Shown here one piece after another: positions 19,708 through 33,100 of a stretch of DNA of 64,000 bases. The DNA lies in assembly GCA_947179155.2 (NCBI GenBank), contig OX359282.1:29753721-29817720 (forward strand). The letters run 5' to 3'. Source of the DNA: Hedera helix (lineage: Eukaryota; Streptophyta; Magnoliopsida; Apiales; Araliaceae). The notes beneath the pieces were generated by a model that did not search any database, was not told where the DNA came from, and saw nothing but the letters and a program-made list of their open reading frames with translations. Every line of letters begins with the position of its first letter. The stretch's first letter is position 1. Made by a program: the position numbers and the translations under genes.

Positions 19708-21224
19708 TGCTGTCGCAGGCACCCAAACATAAAATCTTACTTTTGAAAAATATTAATATAGTAGTATAAGCAAAAGTCGATCCCACAGAGAATGATTAAT
19801 TTTATTTTATTTTTTCGTAAACCAAAATTGGGGGGTTTTTAATTAAAGAAATAATTTAAATAAAATTAACTAAAATAAATATGCAAGAAATAAATAAGAA
19901 GAAAAAGCCTTGGTTTAAGTCAACATCCACCGTCAAGAATTTACAACTGATCACTGATGCAAGAATAACTCAATTCATATTTTGAACGTTCACCGTAGAA
20001 ATAACTACTCGCAGGTGGAATAATTTTTCTCCTCTCTCCTTAATTTTAGATAAGTAGAGCCACTTGGTCTAAATACCCTTACTACTAAACAACCTCCGGC
20101 ACTTGCTAAAAATTTAATTTAATAGCAGTTTTAAGAATTAGAGAGATCGTTGAACTAAGCAACACAAGCCACTTGTTTGCATTTAATTTAGATGAATATT
20201 CTTCCTAAGATAAAATAATCTTTTGATCTGCAAAATAATTATTAAACTTGGTTGCTTCACCAACAACAGCAGATTAATATGAATAATAAACTAGTAGTAC
20301 CCCTAGCAATTAAACAAATCAATCATAAAATTAAGCACAGAAAAATATTCAATACTCAAAATATAAATTGAACAATTAAAATAAATTAGATCTCACAGTG
20401 TATAAATCTTGATGGCTTCAATTACTTAAACCAAGAAAAATAATTTAGCTACTCATAGTTGTAGAGAATACCAAAGAATATAAGAGAGAATTTTTCTAAT
20501 GAAAAGTTGTATATTACATTGCGTCTTAAGCCCTCTATTTATAGGCTACATATTTCTCCTAACCCTAATAGAAATTATACTTTCCAAACCCTAATAGAAT
20601 TTAAAATACAAAATAAATAAATATAAAAATTATTATTTATTTTCCTATTCCAAATTGTTTTTGGATTACTAAATATATTTGCTTCATGAAACCATGCGGA
20701 AAAAGGAAAACAACTTCAGCCAAACACTTGGGACCCACGCGGTAGGAGAGAGAAAGAAAGAAACAGCAGCTGCCAGCCACCTCTCCTTTTTACCATTGGC
20801 GTGTGTCTTACACGCGCCTGTTGCTTACCCATGTGGTCGCGAATTGCGCGCAGTTCTTCTCCATAAGATGCACGGCCGTGCATTGCGCGCGGTCCTTTTG
20901 CTGTTAAACCTTTAGGTCGAACGACGTCGTCCTAGTGCATGCCAGCTGCTTCATCCTTTTGCACGCATGGCGTGTCCATCCCTCGCAGGTTTAATTACGA
21001 AATTGCCATCAAAGCTGCTAAATTACCAAATTGCCACTAGACTTTTATTTTTCTACAAAATAAAATATAAATTAATTAAAAATAAATAAAAATAATATAA
21101 AATTACTAAAAATAATAATAATGCAAAATGATAAACAAAACAACTAAAACACTAAAAATACTATAAAACTCACAAATAATTAAGCATAAAATATCTAATA
21201 AATTGATATAAAATCGACTTATCA
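19708..21224 (-). repeat. Athila-type LTR, minus strand, complete (1517 bp)
   Basis: On the minus strand it starts TGATAAGTCG and ends GACAGCA, with the tRNA-Asp primer site following. A TATA box (TATAAATAG on the minus strand, about 20539-20547) lies centrally. Its 5' end abuts GTCACG of a plus-strand Athila LTR, showing that this copy inserted into that LTR. Equivalent copies are at 26771-28287, 33834-35350 and 40896-42412. Confidence 0.85.
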
Positions 21225-22303
21225 GTCACGAAAGGAAAGGAGCTGCCAGCTATCAGCGTCAGCGGAGGGTTGACTTGGTCAGTTGAGCTTAAGGCGTGTT
21301 TAGCTTCGCGTTTTTGCTGGAATTCAAGATTTGTTGCTTTAATTTGATTTCAAATTGGATTTTTATTCCACGTTATCTTAGAATTATTATTGTACTCCTA
21401 TAAATACATTATTTTAGCACATTACATTAATTAGCAGATTATTAGAGACATTAGACATATTTAGGGAGCTCTATCTCAGGTCTCTCCTATCTCTCTCAAT
21501 TCTCTTGTATATTATTTTTATTATGTTTGGCTAATTTTTTTATTCAGTTCTAAAGGGATGTTGAACCTTATTTTCAGTTAATGGTTTAATTGAGTTATTA
21601 TTATTTATTATTTCTTATATGAGATTTATTCTTGATAATCTATTTTCATTGTTTGAATAATATTTGATTTGATTAATTTAATGTGGCTAGTTAAATTGAT
21701 TGAGTTTTGATTATCTGGTAGATTAAGATATAGTATTAAACAAACAATATTGTATCTGATCATAAGTAGCGATTAATAATATTTGATCATGGCCAAGCTT
21801 TTTGAATATTATTATGATTATCAAGAAGGCAAGTTAAATAATCTGCGATTGTGTGATTGTTCTTTGGAATAATTTAATTTCCTAATTCTTAATGCTACTG
21901 TTATATTAAATCTAGACTGATAGTTCTAGGTTATATAATAGTTAGGGTCTAGTGGGGGCGATTGTCACATTAGATTTAAAACCTAAGGGAAATTTCGGGT
22001 AATTAAACGATTGTGGTTACCTAGGGTTATTAATTTCATTGAGGGGTGAATATTGACTAACTTGATTATATTATTACTGTGAAAATGTGATATTGAATTA
22101 AAAAACTGAATTCTTTAATTTATTAGTTAATTTTATTAGTTTACTTTTGTTTATTTAGTTAATTATAATTAATTAAAAGCCCCTATTCTAGTTTACATTG
22201 CATAAAAATAAATTAATCATTCTCCGTGGGTTCGACTATTGCTTACTATTATACTGATTTTGTGATTGAAAGTAAGGATTAATTTTGAATTATTAATGAC
22301 AGC
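21225..22303 (+). repeat. Athila-type LTR, plus strand, 5'-truncated
   Basis: Aligns from GTCACGAAAGGAAAGG onward with the 3' LTR at 57326-59078 (which reads CACGCGCGGAAAGGAAAG there), and so lacks the first 300 or so bp. A TATA box TATAAATA is at 21399-21406. It ends AATGACAGCT before a primer site; the last base is T instead of the canonical A, a sign of age. Equivalent copies are at 28288-29366, 35351-36429 and 42413-43491. Confidence 0.8.
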
Positions 22304-22313
22304 TTCCAAATTT

Positions 22314-22326
22314 TGGTGCCGTTGTC
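22314..22326 (+). other. Athila primer binding site, plus strand (decayed)
   Basis: TGGTGCCGTTGTC matches the tRNA-Asp-type site TGGCGCCGTTGCC with two C-to-T changes, typical of decay at methylated cytosines. Confidence 0.75.
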
Positions 22327-22444
22327 GGGGAATGATTTTAATTTGTTTTTGTGTTTTTGTAAACTTTATTTTAATTTAGTAATTTTTTTTAGATTTTATT
22401 TTTTTTCTCTAGTTTTTCATTGTTTAATTGAGTTTTGCAAGTGA

Positions 22445-23090
22445 ATGATGGAAGTCATGCATGATTATGTCAATGAGGTAAATATTTCTTCTCTTAAGTA
22501 ACAAATTGATAGTCTAACTTCTTTTGTTTATCAAATGGTTGTAGGTAATACGCAACCGATGGAAGCTTTTAGGATTTGTGCGGTAATAGGATACCCAACT
22601 AATATTTGCCCAATGCTTCGAGAGGAGCCCTATGAACAAGTTAATGCATATGGTGGTTTCCTTGGTCAATCAGAAAGGATATATGATTCCTATTTAAATA
22701 CGTATAATTCAGGATAGAGGGATCATCATAATTTCAGCTATGAGAATTCATTAGTGAATTGGCACGCAAACCAAAACTTTTTAAAGAATCCACAGTACAT
22801 GTAACAATATCCCCAACAACAACATGATCAATTGTCTAATTCTGATATGTCTTTAGAAAATATGTTTAAAGCTTTCATGACTCAGGCATAGCAATTCCAA
22901 CAAGAGACGAAAACTTCCATATATAATTTGGAGAATCAAATGAATCAGTTTGCTACTACAGTTGGTCAATTAGATTTTCAAAGGTCATTCTTTCCATCGA
23001 CAACGCAAGAGGAAGCAGACAACATCAGTGCAAAATCGAACAGTATCAATGTCGACAATGATGTTCTTTGAGGTGATGTCATGCCTAAGG
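22445..23090 (+). pseudogene. Athila gag remnant in spacer 1
   Basis: From the ATG at 22445 one frame continues with several stop codons (first at 22499-22501). It encodes recognisable C-terminal Athila gag: a C-x2-I-x2-Y/H-P-T-x2-C-P degenerate knuckle, then EQVNAYGGF and YDSYLNTYNSG. It then reads on to VMPK, where the Tekay LTR interrupts it. The usual first few hundred gag codons are missing between leader and this part, so the parent was already an internally deleted, non-autonomous copy. The frame continues after element 3 at 56129. Confidence 0.8.
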
Positions 23091-26000
23091 TGTAAGACCC
23101 CGAATTTATGAAATACAAAATTTAATTTTTCTTCATATATATTTTTCCTGAAACAGTAAATGGTTAAATTGACAAAATTGAAAGTTAAGGATGTTATGTG
23201 TAAATTTTATTTTGTCGGACAATATTCTTTTTGTCGGGGAATATTCGTTTTGTCGGGGAATATTCGGGCCGTACGGCGGCGCCGAAATAACTAATTATTG
23301 GTGGAGCCCACAACGGAATAATTGTCGGGTATAGAAAACGACAGAAGTAACCTTTTTAAATAAAAATAGTCAACGGTGTTAACTGTTAAAATACCGGTGA
23401 TAAAAGAATAGTAGCATACGGTAATTTATGGTATTTTATTGTGGCACACGGTATTCTACAGTAGCACACGGTATTGCACAGTGTCTCATATTATTGACAC
23501 CGTAACTGTTACGCATCATTTCATCAATAATTGTCACTGCATAATATTTTATATTATCAATTCAATTATTGTTGCTACACAGTATTTTGCATTATTGATT
23601 CAATAATTGTCATTACACTGTATTTCATATCATCGAGTCAATAATTGTTGGTGCACTGTAGTTTAAAATTATTGAATCTAATAATTGTCACAGTAGCAAA
23701 TATACTGTAATTTATATTATTAAATTAATAAAATTATGTAACGTGTTTCTTACATTATTATGGTAACATTATTTTATATGTTGGACTCACAGGAAGAATA
23801 AATAAATAAATAAAAAAATAAAATAATTAATTTTACTAGTTGAAATAGTGACGTGAATAGTAACGTGAATAGTGACGTGAATAGTAACGTGAATAGTAAG
23901 TGAATAGTAAGAAACATGTGGGACCCACTGTGGGGCCCACACTAAATGTGAGAAATGTGTTTGCTGGGAATGGGTTGGTGGAGGTTGCGCAGCAGCCTCT
24001 GCTGAATTTTTTTTCTGTTCACCTACCACGCATAGTGCCTTATTTTCTCCTATAAATAGCTTGTTCAGCTGAATAGAAAAATCACACCTAAAACATAAAA
24101 TTTTTCTATAAGAATTTTATGAGTTTTCTCTGAGAATAGTAAGGTTATTTTGAGAGTTTGAAAGCCAAAAGGAGTGCAGGAATTTTTCAAGTAAGTCTTT
24201 TATTAAAGAGTAGTAATTTTATAAATTCCTATTTTTCACGGTATTCACAAATCTTCCTTTAGAAGACTCTTCTTTAAGAAGATTCATTTTTAAAAGCTTT
24301 CTTTGGAAGATTTATTTTGGAATATTATTTTTAAAACTATTTAAAAGTAGTTATATTATACTACAAAAATTATGTTAAATATATATAATTTTGATAATTC
24401 ATATTATACGAGTTATCATACACTTTGAAATTTATATGTGGAAATTACTAATTTTATTATAAAAATATAGGTTGATCAACCTCATTTAAATCAATATCCA
24501 GTCACGTGTTAAGGTAAGGAATATCAATCTTTTCACACTCTTAAACTTATTACGGTAAGGGGTATCACTCTTTTCATCATCATAAATGGATATTATTTTC
24601 TTTCTTACTTGAAGGGATTATCATTCTTTGATTCTCGAAAATAATATCGTTTCTTTCTTGTGCCATTTATTTCCATGTATTAAATTGTGGGAATAACCTT
24701 ACGGCGCGGTTTACCGCCTGTTGGTGAATAACCTTTTGTATTCATTCCTTATTAATCTCTGAGAATAACCTTACGGTGCGGATTATCGCCTGTTTGGTGA
24801 ATAACTCTTCGTATTCAAATTGATGGGAATAACCTTACGGCGCGGATTACCGCCTGTTTGGTGAATAACTCTTTGTATTCAAATTCTATTAAATTGTGGG
24901 AATAACTTATGGCGCGGTTTACCGCCTGTTGGTGAATAACCTTTTGTATTCATTCCTTATTAATCTTTGAGAATAACCTTACGGTGCGGATTATCGCCTG
25001 TTTGGTGAATAACTCTTCGTATTCAAATTGATGGGAATAACCTTACGGCGCGGATTATCGCCTGTTTGGTGAATAACTATTCGTATTCAAATTGATGGGA
25101 ATAACCTTACGGTGCGGATTATCGCCTGTTGGTGAATAACCCTTTTTATTTGTCTCGTGTGGAAATAATTTGTCTACACGAATTATCACATGACACTTTT
25201 ATTCCATATTCGTAAGTGATATCATTTTCCTTTATACTCATAAGGGATACCATCTTTTTCATCTTCCATTATTCAAACTTACTATGGTAAAGGATATTAA
25301 TTTCCTTCACCTTTTGTAAATCAAACCTGCTACGGTAAGGGATATTATTTTCTTTCATACTCCTAAATCGAAACTTATTATGGAACTATTGCTTCTATAA
25401 TTCCTGAAAATATTATATGTTCCATAATAGTTGAACTTCATTATTTCAACTGAACCTTCCTATTTACGTGAACATTTCTATTGAACTGTAACCGTTATTC
25501 TGAACTGTGGATCTTGAATATCATTTTTAAATTTCACTCCACATCATGTTGGCAATTTGGACATTATTTGAATCTGCACAAAGTAAACTTCTGATACTTA
25601 TTGTTTATCCTGTTCTTCTGTTCATCATTTGTATCACTGTTATTTGTATTAATCATCAAGAATCAAGCTGTTGTGAATATCTGTGGCCGGGGGCACAGAT
25701 GTGATATAATTGTTGAACAGATGATAGGTTAAAGGCGATATACTAGGTTAAAGGCGATACATCTGTTCGGTGTCTTTTATGGCACGTGGTGAATGTTCTC
25801 TTTGGCCCGTAGTGCAAAGATGAACTATTGGTTGGTATGATTATGACCAAAGGCTGAATCTGGTATAATCATGATCGTTGGTGCTTTATTGAATATCTTT
25901 GGCCCGTAGTGCAAAGATGAACTGTTGATTGGTATGATTATTACCAAAGGCTGAATCTAGTATAATCATGACCGTTGGTGTTATATTAAATGTCTTTGGC

Positions 26001-26592
26001 CCGTAGTGCAAATATGAACTGTTGATCTGCATGATTATGATCAGGAACTGTGAATTTTTATTATCATGACTAATGGTATTTCAGATGATAAAAGTTGATG
26101 ATATTTTTACAAAAAAGAGAAGCGAGTGGACATTATAGTCTGCATTATTCTTCTAATAGATTGCTCATTCCGCTGCTATTATTGATCTGAACGTTGTTTA
26201 AGAATTTAACTACAGTTTTTGATATAAACCTTGTAGTCTATTGTATTCTATCAAGAACTCAACTGTTGAAGGCTAATGATAATTTATTCGTCATTATCTT
26301 AGTCATGATATTTCTTACTGGGCTATTTGAGCTCACCCTTTCTTTTCGTTCCATTGTTTTTCAACAGGAGATGAGAACGTAACGGGGTCTAGCCGGGGAA
26401 TGGAGTGAGAGTGCGGGGATAGCTATCATAGTCTTCACGTGTTATAAAATAGTGTGGCAATAATAATGAAGACTTAGTTGTGTTGTGTTATCCACTGTAT
26501 TGTTGTACGTTGTATTTCATTGTAATAATTTTGTTGTAGTCTTTTGACGACTCAAGTTTGGGCTGTGTGGGCTCAGATTTGGGGGCGTCACA
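23091..26592 (+). repeat. Array LTR b (Tekay-like, 3502 bp)
   Basis: A complete LTR with TG...CA ends flanked by TAAGG (23086-23090) and CCGCA, so it has no target duplication of its own. The TATA box is at 24051. It shares with LTRs c and d several variants not seen in elements 1 and 3 (for example GAACATTTCTATTG near 25472 and CATGATCGTTGG near 25870), showing that the three inner LTRs are one clonal lineage. Confidence 0.95.
24685..25143 (+). repeat. Seven-copy subrepeat array with GCGG/CCGC hairpins in LTR b
   Basis: Seven units of about 62-73 bp each carry GGGAATAACC or GAGAATAACC, then a GCGG...CGCC core, then TGTTTGGTGAATAAC. Some cores (GCGGTTTACCGC, GCGGATTACCGC) are short inverted repeats. 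Others (GCGGATTATCGC) have lost pairing by a C-to-T change. The same array is in every plus-strand LTR (31747-32205, 38810-39268, 45873-46331 and 54217-54675, approximately). Confidence 0.85.
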
Positions 26593-29500
26593 CCGCAAGC
26601 TCTTTCAAAGTTCGATTTCTAGCAATGATTTCCATCTTTAACCTGCATAACTCAAATAAAATATAAAAACTAGAAAAAAAACTAAGAATAAATTACTAAA
26701 TTAAAATAAAATTTATAAAAGCACAAAAATAAATAAAATATTTCCCTGGCAACGGCGCCAAAATTTGGTATGCTGTCGCAGGCACCCAAACATAAAATCT
26801 TACTTTTGAAAAATATTAATATAGTAGTATAAGCAAAAGTCGATCCCACAGAGAATGATTAATTTTATTTTATTTTTTCGTAAACCAAAATTGGGGGGTT
26901 TTTAATTAAAGAAATAATTTAAATAAAATTAACTAAAATAAATATGCAAGAAATAAATAAGAAGAAAAAGCCTTGGTTTAAGTCAACATCCACCGTCAAG
27001 AATTTACAACTGATCACTGATGCAAGAATAACTCAATTCATATTTTGAACGTTCACCGTAGAAATAACTACTCGCAGGTGGAATAATTTTTCTCCTCTCT
27101 CCTTAATTTTAGATAAGTAGAGCCACTTGGTCTAAATACCCTTACTACTAAACAACCTCCGGCACTTGCTAAAAATTTAATTTAATAGCAGTTTTAAGAA
27201 TTAGAGAGATCGTTGAACTAAGCAACACAAGCCACTTGTTTGCATTTAATTTAGATGAATATTCTTCCTAAGATAAAATAATCTTTTGATCTGCAAAATA
27301 ATTATTAAACTTGGTTGCTTCACCAACAACAGCAGATTATTATGAATAATAAACTAGTAGTACCCCTAGCAATTAAACAAATCAATCATAAAATTAAGCA
27401 CAGAAAAATATTCAATACTCAAAATATAAATTGAACAATTAAAATAAATTAGATCTCACAGTGTATAAATCTTGATGGCTTCAATTACTTAAACCAAGAA
27501 AAATAATTTAGCTACTCATAGTTGTAGAGAATACCAAAGAATATAAGAGAGAATTTTTCTAATGAAAAGTTGTATATTACATTGCGTCTTAAGCCCTCTA
27601 TTTATAGGCTACATATTTCTCCTAACCCTAATAGAAATTATACTTTCCAAACCCTAATAGAATTTAAAATACAAAATAAATAAATATAAAAATTATTATT
27701 TATTTTCCTATTCCAAATTGTTTTTGGATTACTAAATATATTTGCTTCATGAAACCATGCGGAAAAAGGAAAACAACTTCAGCCAAACACTTGGGACCCA
27801 CGCGGTAGGAGAGAGAAAGAAAGAAACAGCAGCTGCCAGCCACCTCTCCTTTTTACCATTGGCGTGTGTCTTACACGCGCCTGTTGCTTACCCATGTGGT
27901 CGCGAATTGCGCGCAGTTCTTCTCCATAAGATGCACGGCCGTGCATTGCGCGCGGTCCTTTTGCTGTTAAACCTTTAGGTCGAACGACGTCGTCCTAGTG
28001 CATGCCAGCTGCTTCATCCTTTTGCACGCATGGCGTGTCCATCCCTCGCAGGTTTAATTACGAAATTGCCATCAAAGCTGCTAAATTACCAAATTGCCAC
28101 TAGACTTTTATTTTTCTACAAAATAAAATATAAATTAATTAAAAATAAATAAAAATAATATAAAATTACTAAAAATAATAATAATGCAAAATGATAAACA
28201 AAACAACTAAAACACTAAAAATACTATAAAACTCACAAATAATTAAGCATAAAATATCTAATAAATTGATATAAAATCGACTTATCAGTCACGAAAGGAA
28301 AGGAGCTGCCAGCTATCAGCGTCAGCGGAGGGTTGACTTGGTCAGTTGAGCTTAAGGCGTGTTTAGCTTCGCGTTTTTGCTGGAATTCAAGATTTGTTGC
28401 TTTAATTTGATTTCAAATTGGATTTTTATTCCACGTTATCTTAGAATTATTATTGTACTCCTATAAATACATTATTTTAGCACATTACATTAATTAGCAG
28501 ATTATTAGAGACATTAGACATATTTAGGGAGCTCTATCTCAGGTCTCTCCTATCTCTCTCAATTCTCTTGTATATTATTTTTATTATGTTTGGCTAATTT
28601 TTTTATTCAGTTCTAAAGGGATGTTGAACCTTATTTTCAGTTAATGGTTTAATTGAGTTATTATTATTTATTATTTCTTATATGAGATTTATTCTTGATA
28701 ATCTATTTTCATTGTTTGAATAATATTTGATTTGATTAATTTAATGTGGCTAGTTAAATTGATTGAGTTTTGATTATCTGGTAGATTAAGATATAGTATT
28801 AAACAAACAATATTGTATCTGATCATAAGTAGCGATTAATAATATTTGATCATGGCCAAGCTTTTTGAATATTATTATGATTATCAAGAAGGCAAGTTAA
28901 ATAATCTGCGATTGTGTGATTGTTCTTTGGAATAATTTAATTCCCTAATTCTTAATGCTACTGTTATATTAAATCTAGACTGATAGTTCTAGGTTATATA
29001 ATAGTTAGGGTCTAGTGGGGGCGATTGTCACATTAGATTTAAAACCTAAGGGAAATTTCGGGTAATTAAACGATTGTGGTTACCTAGGGTTATTAATTTC
29101 ATTGAGGGGTGAATATTGACTAACTTGATTATATTATTACTGTGAAAATGTGATATTGAATTAAAAAACTGAATTCTTTAATTTATTAGTTAATTTTATT
29201 AGTTTACTTTTGTTTATTTAGTTAATTATAATTAATTAAAAGCCCCTATTCTAGTTTACATTGCATAAAAATAAATTAATCATTCTCCGTGGGTTCGACT
29301 ATTGCTTACTATTATACTGATTTTGTGATTGAAAGTAAGGATTAATTTTGAATTATTAATGACAGCTTCCAAATTTTGGTGCCGTTGTCGGGGAATGATT
29401 TTAATTTGTTTTTGTGTTTTTGTAAACTTTATTTTAATTTAGTAATTTTTCTTAGATTTTATTTTTTTTCTCTAGTTTTTCATTGTTTAATTGAGTTTTG

Positions 29501-30153
29501 CAAGTGAATGATGGAAGTCATGCATGATTATGTCAATGAGGTAAATATTTCTTCTCTTAAGTAACAAATTGATAGTCTAACTTCTTTTGTTTATCAAATG
29601 GTTGTAGGTAATACGCAACCGATGGAAGCTTTTAGGATTTGTGCGGTAATAGGATACCCAACTAATATTTGCCCAATGCTTCGAGAGGAGCCCTATGAAC
29701 AAGTTAATGCATATGGTGGTTTCCTTGGTCAATCAGAAAGGAGATATGATTCCTATTTAAATACGTATAATTCAGGATAGAGGGATCATCATAATTTCAG
29801 CTATGAGAATTCATTAGTGAATTGGCACGCAAACCAAAACTTTTTAAAGAATCCACAGTACATGTAACAATATCCCCAACAACAACATGATCAATTGTCT
29901 AATTCTGATATGTCTTTAGAAAATATGTTTAAAGCTTTCATGACTCAGGCATAGCAATTCCAACAAGAGACGAAAACTTCCATATATAATTTGGAGAATC
30001 AAATGAATCAGTTTGCTACTACAGTTGGTCAATTAGATTTTCAAAGGTCATTCTTTCCATCGACAACGCAAGAGGAAGCAGACAACATCAGTGCAAAATC
30101 GAACAGTATCAATGTCGACAATGATGTTCTTTGAGGTGATGTCATGCCTAAGG
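26593..30153. repeat. Array spacer 2 (3561 bp)
   Basis: Same content as spacer 1: minus-strand Athila LTR 26771-28287, truncated plus-strand LTR 28288-29366, gag remnant. It agrees with spacers 3 and 4 at GATTATTATG and ATTCCCTAATTC, but with spacer 1 at CACTTGGG, so it is intermediate between the left and right ends of the array. Confidence 0.88.
29508..30153 (+). pseudogene. Athila gag remnant in spacer 2
   Basis: Same frame, in-frame stops and truncation as the copy at 22445-23090, including TGA just before GGTGATGTC near the right end. It carries GGAGATATG, encoding Arg-Arg-Tyr where spacer 1 has Arg-Ile-Tyr; Arg is the residue usual in Athila gag. Confidence 0.78.
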
Positions 30154-33100
30154 TGTAAGACCCCGAATTTATGAAATACAAAATTTAATTTTTCTTCATA
30201 TATATTTTTCCTGAAACAGTAAATGGTTAAATTGACAAAATTGAAAGTTAAGGATGTTATGTGTAAATTTTATTTTGTCGGACAATATTCTTTTTGTCGG
30301 GGAATATTCGTTTTGTCGGGGAATATTCGGGCCGTACGGCGGCGCCGAAATAACTAATTATTGGTGGAGCCCACAACGGAATAATTGTCGGGTATAGAAA
30401 ACGACAGAAGTAACCTTTTTAAATAAAAATAGTCAACGGTGTTAACTGTTAAAATACCGGTGATAAAAGAATAGTAGCATACGGTAATTTATGGTATTTT
30501 ATTGTGGCACACGGTATTCTACAGTAGCACACGGTATTGCACAGTGTCTCATATTATTGACACCGTAACTGTTACGCATCATTTCATCAATAATTGTCAC
30601 TGCATAATATTTTATATTATCAATTCAATTATTGTTGCTACACAGTATTTTGCATTATTGATTCAATAATTGTCATTACACTGTATTTCATATCATCGAG
30701 TCAATAATTGTTGGTGCACTGTAGTTTAAAATTATTGAATCTAATAATTGTCACAGTAGCAAATATATTGTAATTTATATTATTAAATTAATAAAATTAT
30801 GTAACGTGTTTCTTACATTATTATGGTAACATTATTTTATATGTTGGACTCACAGGAAGAATAAATAAATAAATAAAAAAATAAAATAATTAATTTTACT
30901 AGTTGAAATAGTGACGTGAATAGTAACGTGAATAGTGACGTGAATAGTAACGTGAATAGTAAGTGAATAGTAAGAAACATGTGGGACCCACTGTGGGGCC
31001 CACACTAAATGTGAGAAATGTGTTTGCTGGGAATGGGTTGGTGGAGGTTGCGCAGCAGCCTCTGCTGAATTTTTTTTCTGTTCACCTACCACGCATAGTG
31101 CCTTATTTTCTCCTATAAATAGCTTGTTCAGCTGAATAGAAAAATCACACCTAAAACATAAAATTTTTCTATAAGAATTTTATGAGTTTTCTCTGAGAAT
31201 AGTAAGGTTATTTTGAGAGTTTGAAAGCCAAAAGGAGTGCAGGAATTTTTCAAGTAAGTCTTTTATTAAAGAGTAGTAATTTTATAAATTCCTATTTTTC
31301 ACGGTATTCACAAATCTTCCTTTAGAAGACTCTTCTTTAAGAAGATTCATTTTTAAAAGCTTTCTTTGGAAGATTTATTTTGGAATATTATTTTTAAAAC
31401 TATTTAAAAGTAGTTATATTATACTACAAAAATTATGTTAAATATATATAATTTTGATAATTCATATTATACGAGTTATCATACACTTTGAAATTTATAT
31501 GTGGAAATTACTAATTTTATTATAAAAATATAGGTTGATCAACCTCATTTAAATCAATATCCAGTCACGTGTTAAGGTAAGGAATATCAATCTTTTCACA
31601 CTCTTAAACTTATTACGGTAAGGGGTATCACTCTTTTCATCATCATAAATGGATATTGTTTTCTTTCTTACTTGAAGGGATTATCATTCTTTGATTCTCG
31701 AAAATAATATCGTTTCTTTCTTGTGCCATTTATTTCCATGTATTAAATTGTGGGAATAACCTTACGGCGCGGTTTACCGCCTGTTGGTGAATAACCTTTT
31801 GTATTCATTCCTTATTAATCTCTGAGAATAACCTTACGGTGCGGATTATCGCCTGTTTGGTGAATAACTCTTCGTATTCAAATTGATGGGAATAACCTTA
31901 CGGCGCGGATTACCGCCTGTTTGGTGAATAACTCTTTGTATTCAAATTCTATTAAATTGTGGGAATAACTTATGGCGCGGTTTACCGCCTGTTGGTGAAT
32001 AACCTTTTGTATTCATTCCTTATTAATCTTTGAGAATAACCTTACGGTGCGGATTATCGCCTGTTTGGTGAATAACTCTTCGTATTCAAATTGATGGGAA
32101 TAACCTTACGGCGCGGATTATCGCCTGTTTGGTGAATAACTATTCGTATTCAAATTGATGGGAATAACCTTACGGTGCGGATTATCGCCTGTTGGTGAAT
32201 AACCCTTTTTATTTGTCTCGTGTGTAAATAATTTGTCTACACGAATTATCACATGACACTTTTATTCCATATTCGTAAGTGATATCATTTTCCTTTATAC
32301 TCATAAGGGATACCATCTTTTTCATCTTCCATTATTCAAACTTACTATGGTAAAGGATATTAATTTCCTTCACCTTTTGTAAATCAAACCTGCTACGGTA
32401 AGGGATATTATTTTCTTTCATACTCCTAAATCGAAACTTATTATGGAACTATTGCTTCTATAATTCCTGAAAATATTATATGTTCCATAATAGTTGAACT
32501 TCATTATTTCAACTGAACCTTCCTATTTACGTGAACATTTCTATTGAACTGTAACCGTTATTCTGAACTGTGGATCTTGAATATCATTTTTAAATTTCAC
32601 TCCACATCATGTTGGCAATTTGGACATTATTTGAATCTGCACAAAGTAAACTTCTGATACTTATTGTTTATCCTGTTCTTCTGTTCATCATTTGTATCAC
32701 TGTTATTTGTATTAATCATCAAGAATCAAGCTGTTGTGAATATCTGTGGCCGGGGGCACAGATGTGATATAATTGTTGAACAGATGATAGGTTAAAGGCG
32801 ATATACTAGGTTAAAGGCGATACATCTGTTCGGTGTCTTTTATGGCACGTGGTGAATGTTCTCTTTGGCCCGTAGTGCAAAGATGAACTATTGGTTGGTA
32901 TGATTATGACCAAAGGCTGAATCTGGTATAATCATGATCGTTGGTGCTTTATTGAATATCTTTGGCCCGTAGTGCAAAGATGAACTGTTGATTGGTATGA
33001 TTATTACCAAAGGCTGAATCTAGTATAATCATGACCGTTGGTGTTATATTAAATGTCTTTGGCCCGTAGTGCAAATATGAACTGTTGATCTGCATGATTA

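Larger units (their letters stand above)
19530..23090. repeat. Array spacer 1: head-to-head Athila fragments
   Basis: Contains, left to right, 43 bp of a minus-strand Athila gag start, its leader and primer site, a complete minus-strand Athila LTR (19708-21224), the 3' part of a plus-strand Athila LTR (21225-22303), primer site, leader and a gag remnant. It is the most diverged of the four spacers: private variants include GGATATATG for GGAGATATG in gag (22677) and GATTAATATG for GATTATTATG (20274). Confidence 0.88.

Noticed and set aside
20556..20600. Telomere-like CCCTAA motifs in the spacers
   Set aside because: Only isolated copies (CTAACCCTAATAG, AAACCCTAATAG), not a tandem tract; common in plant promoters and LTRs.
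20679..20915. 78-codon ORF in the Athila LTR (and its array copies)
   Set aside because: Lies antisense within a complete LTR, with no conserved domain; a chance frame in a GC-richer part of the LTR.
24685..25143. Regularly spaced palindromic repeats, considered as CRISPR
   Set aside because: The window is plant nuclear DNA, repeats and spacers are all related in sequence, and there are no cas genes. This is LTR subrepeat expansion.
23091..26592. Array LTRs as solo LTRs from independent insertions
   Set aside because: Flanking five bases do not match (TAAGG versus CCGCA) and the same two junctions recur at each LTR, so they are products of array recombination.
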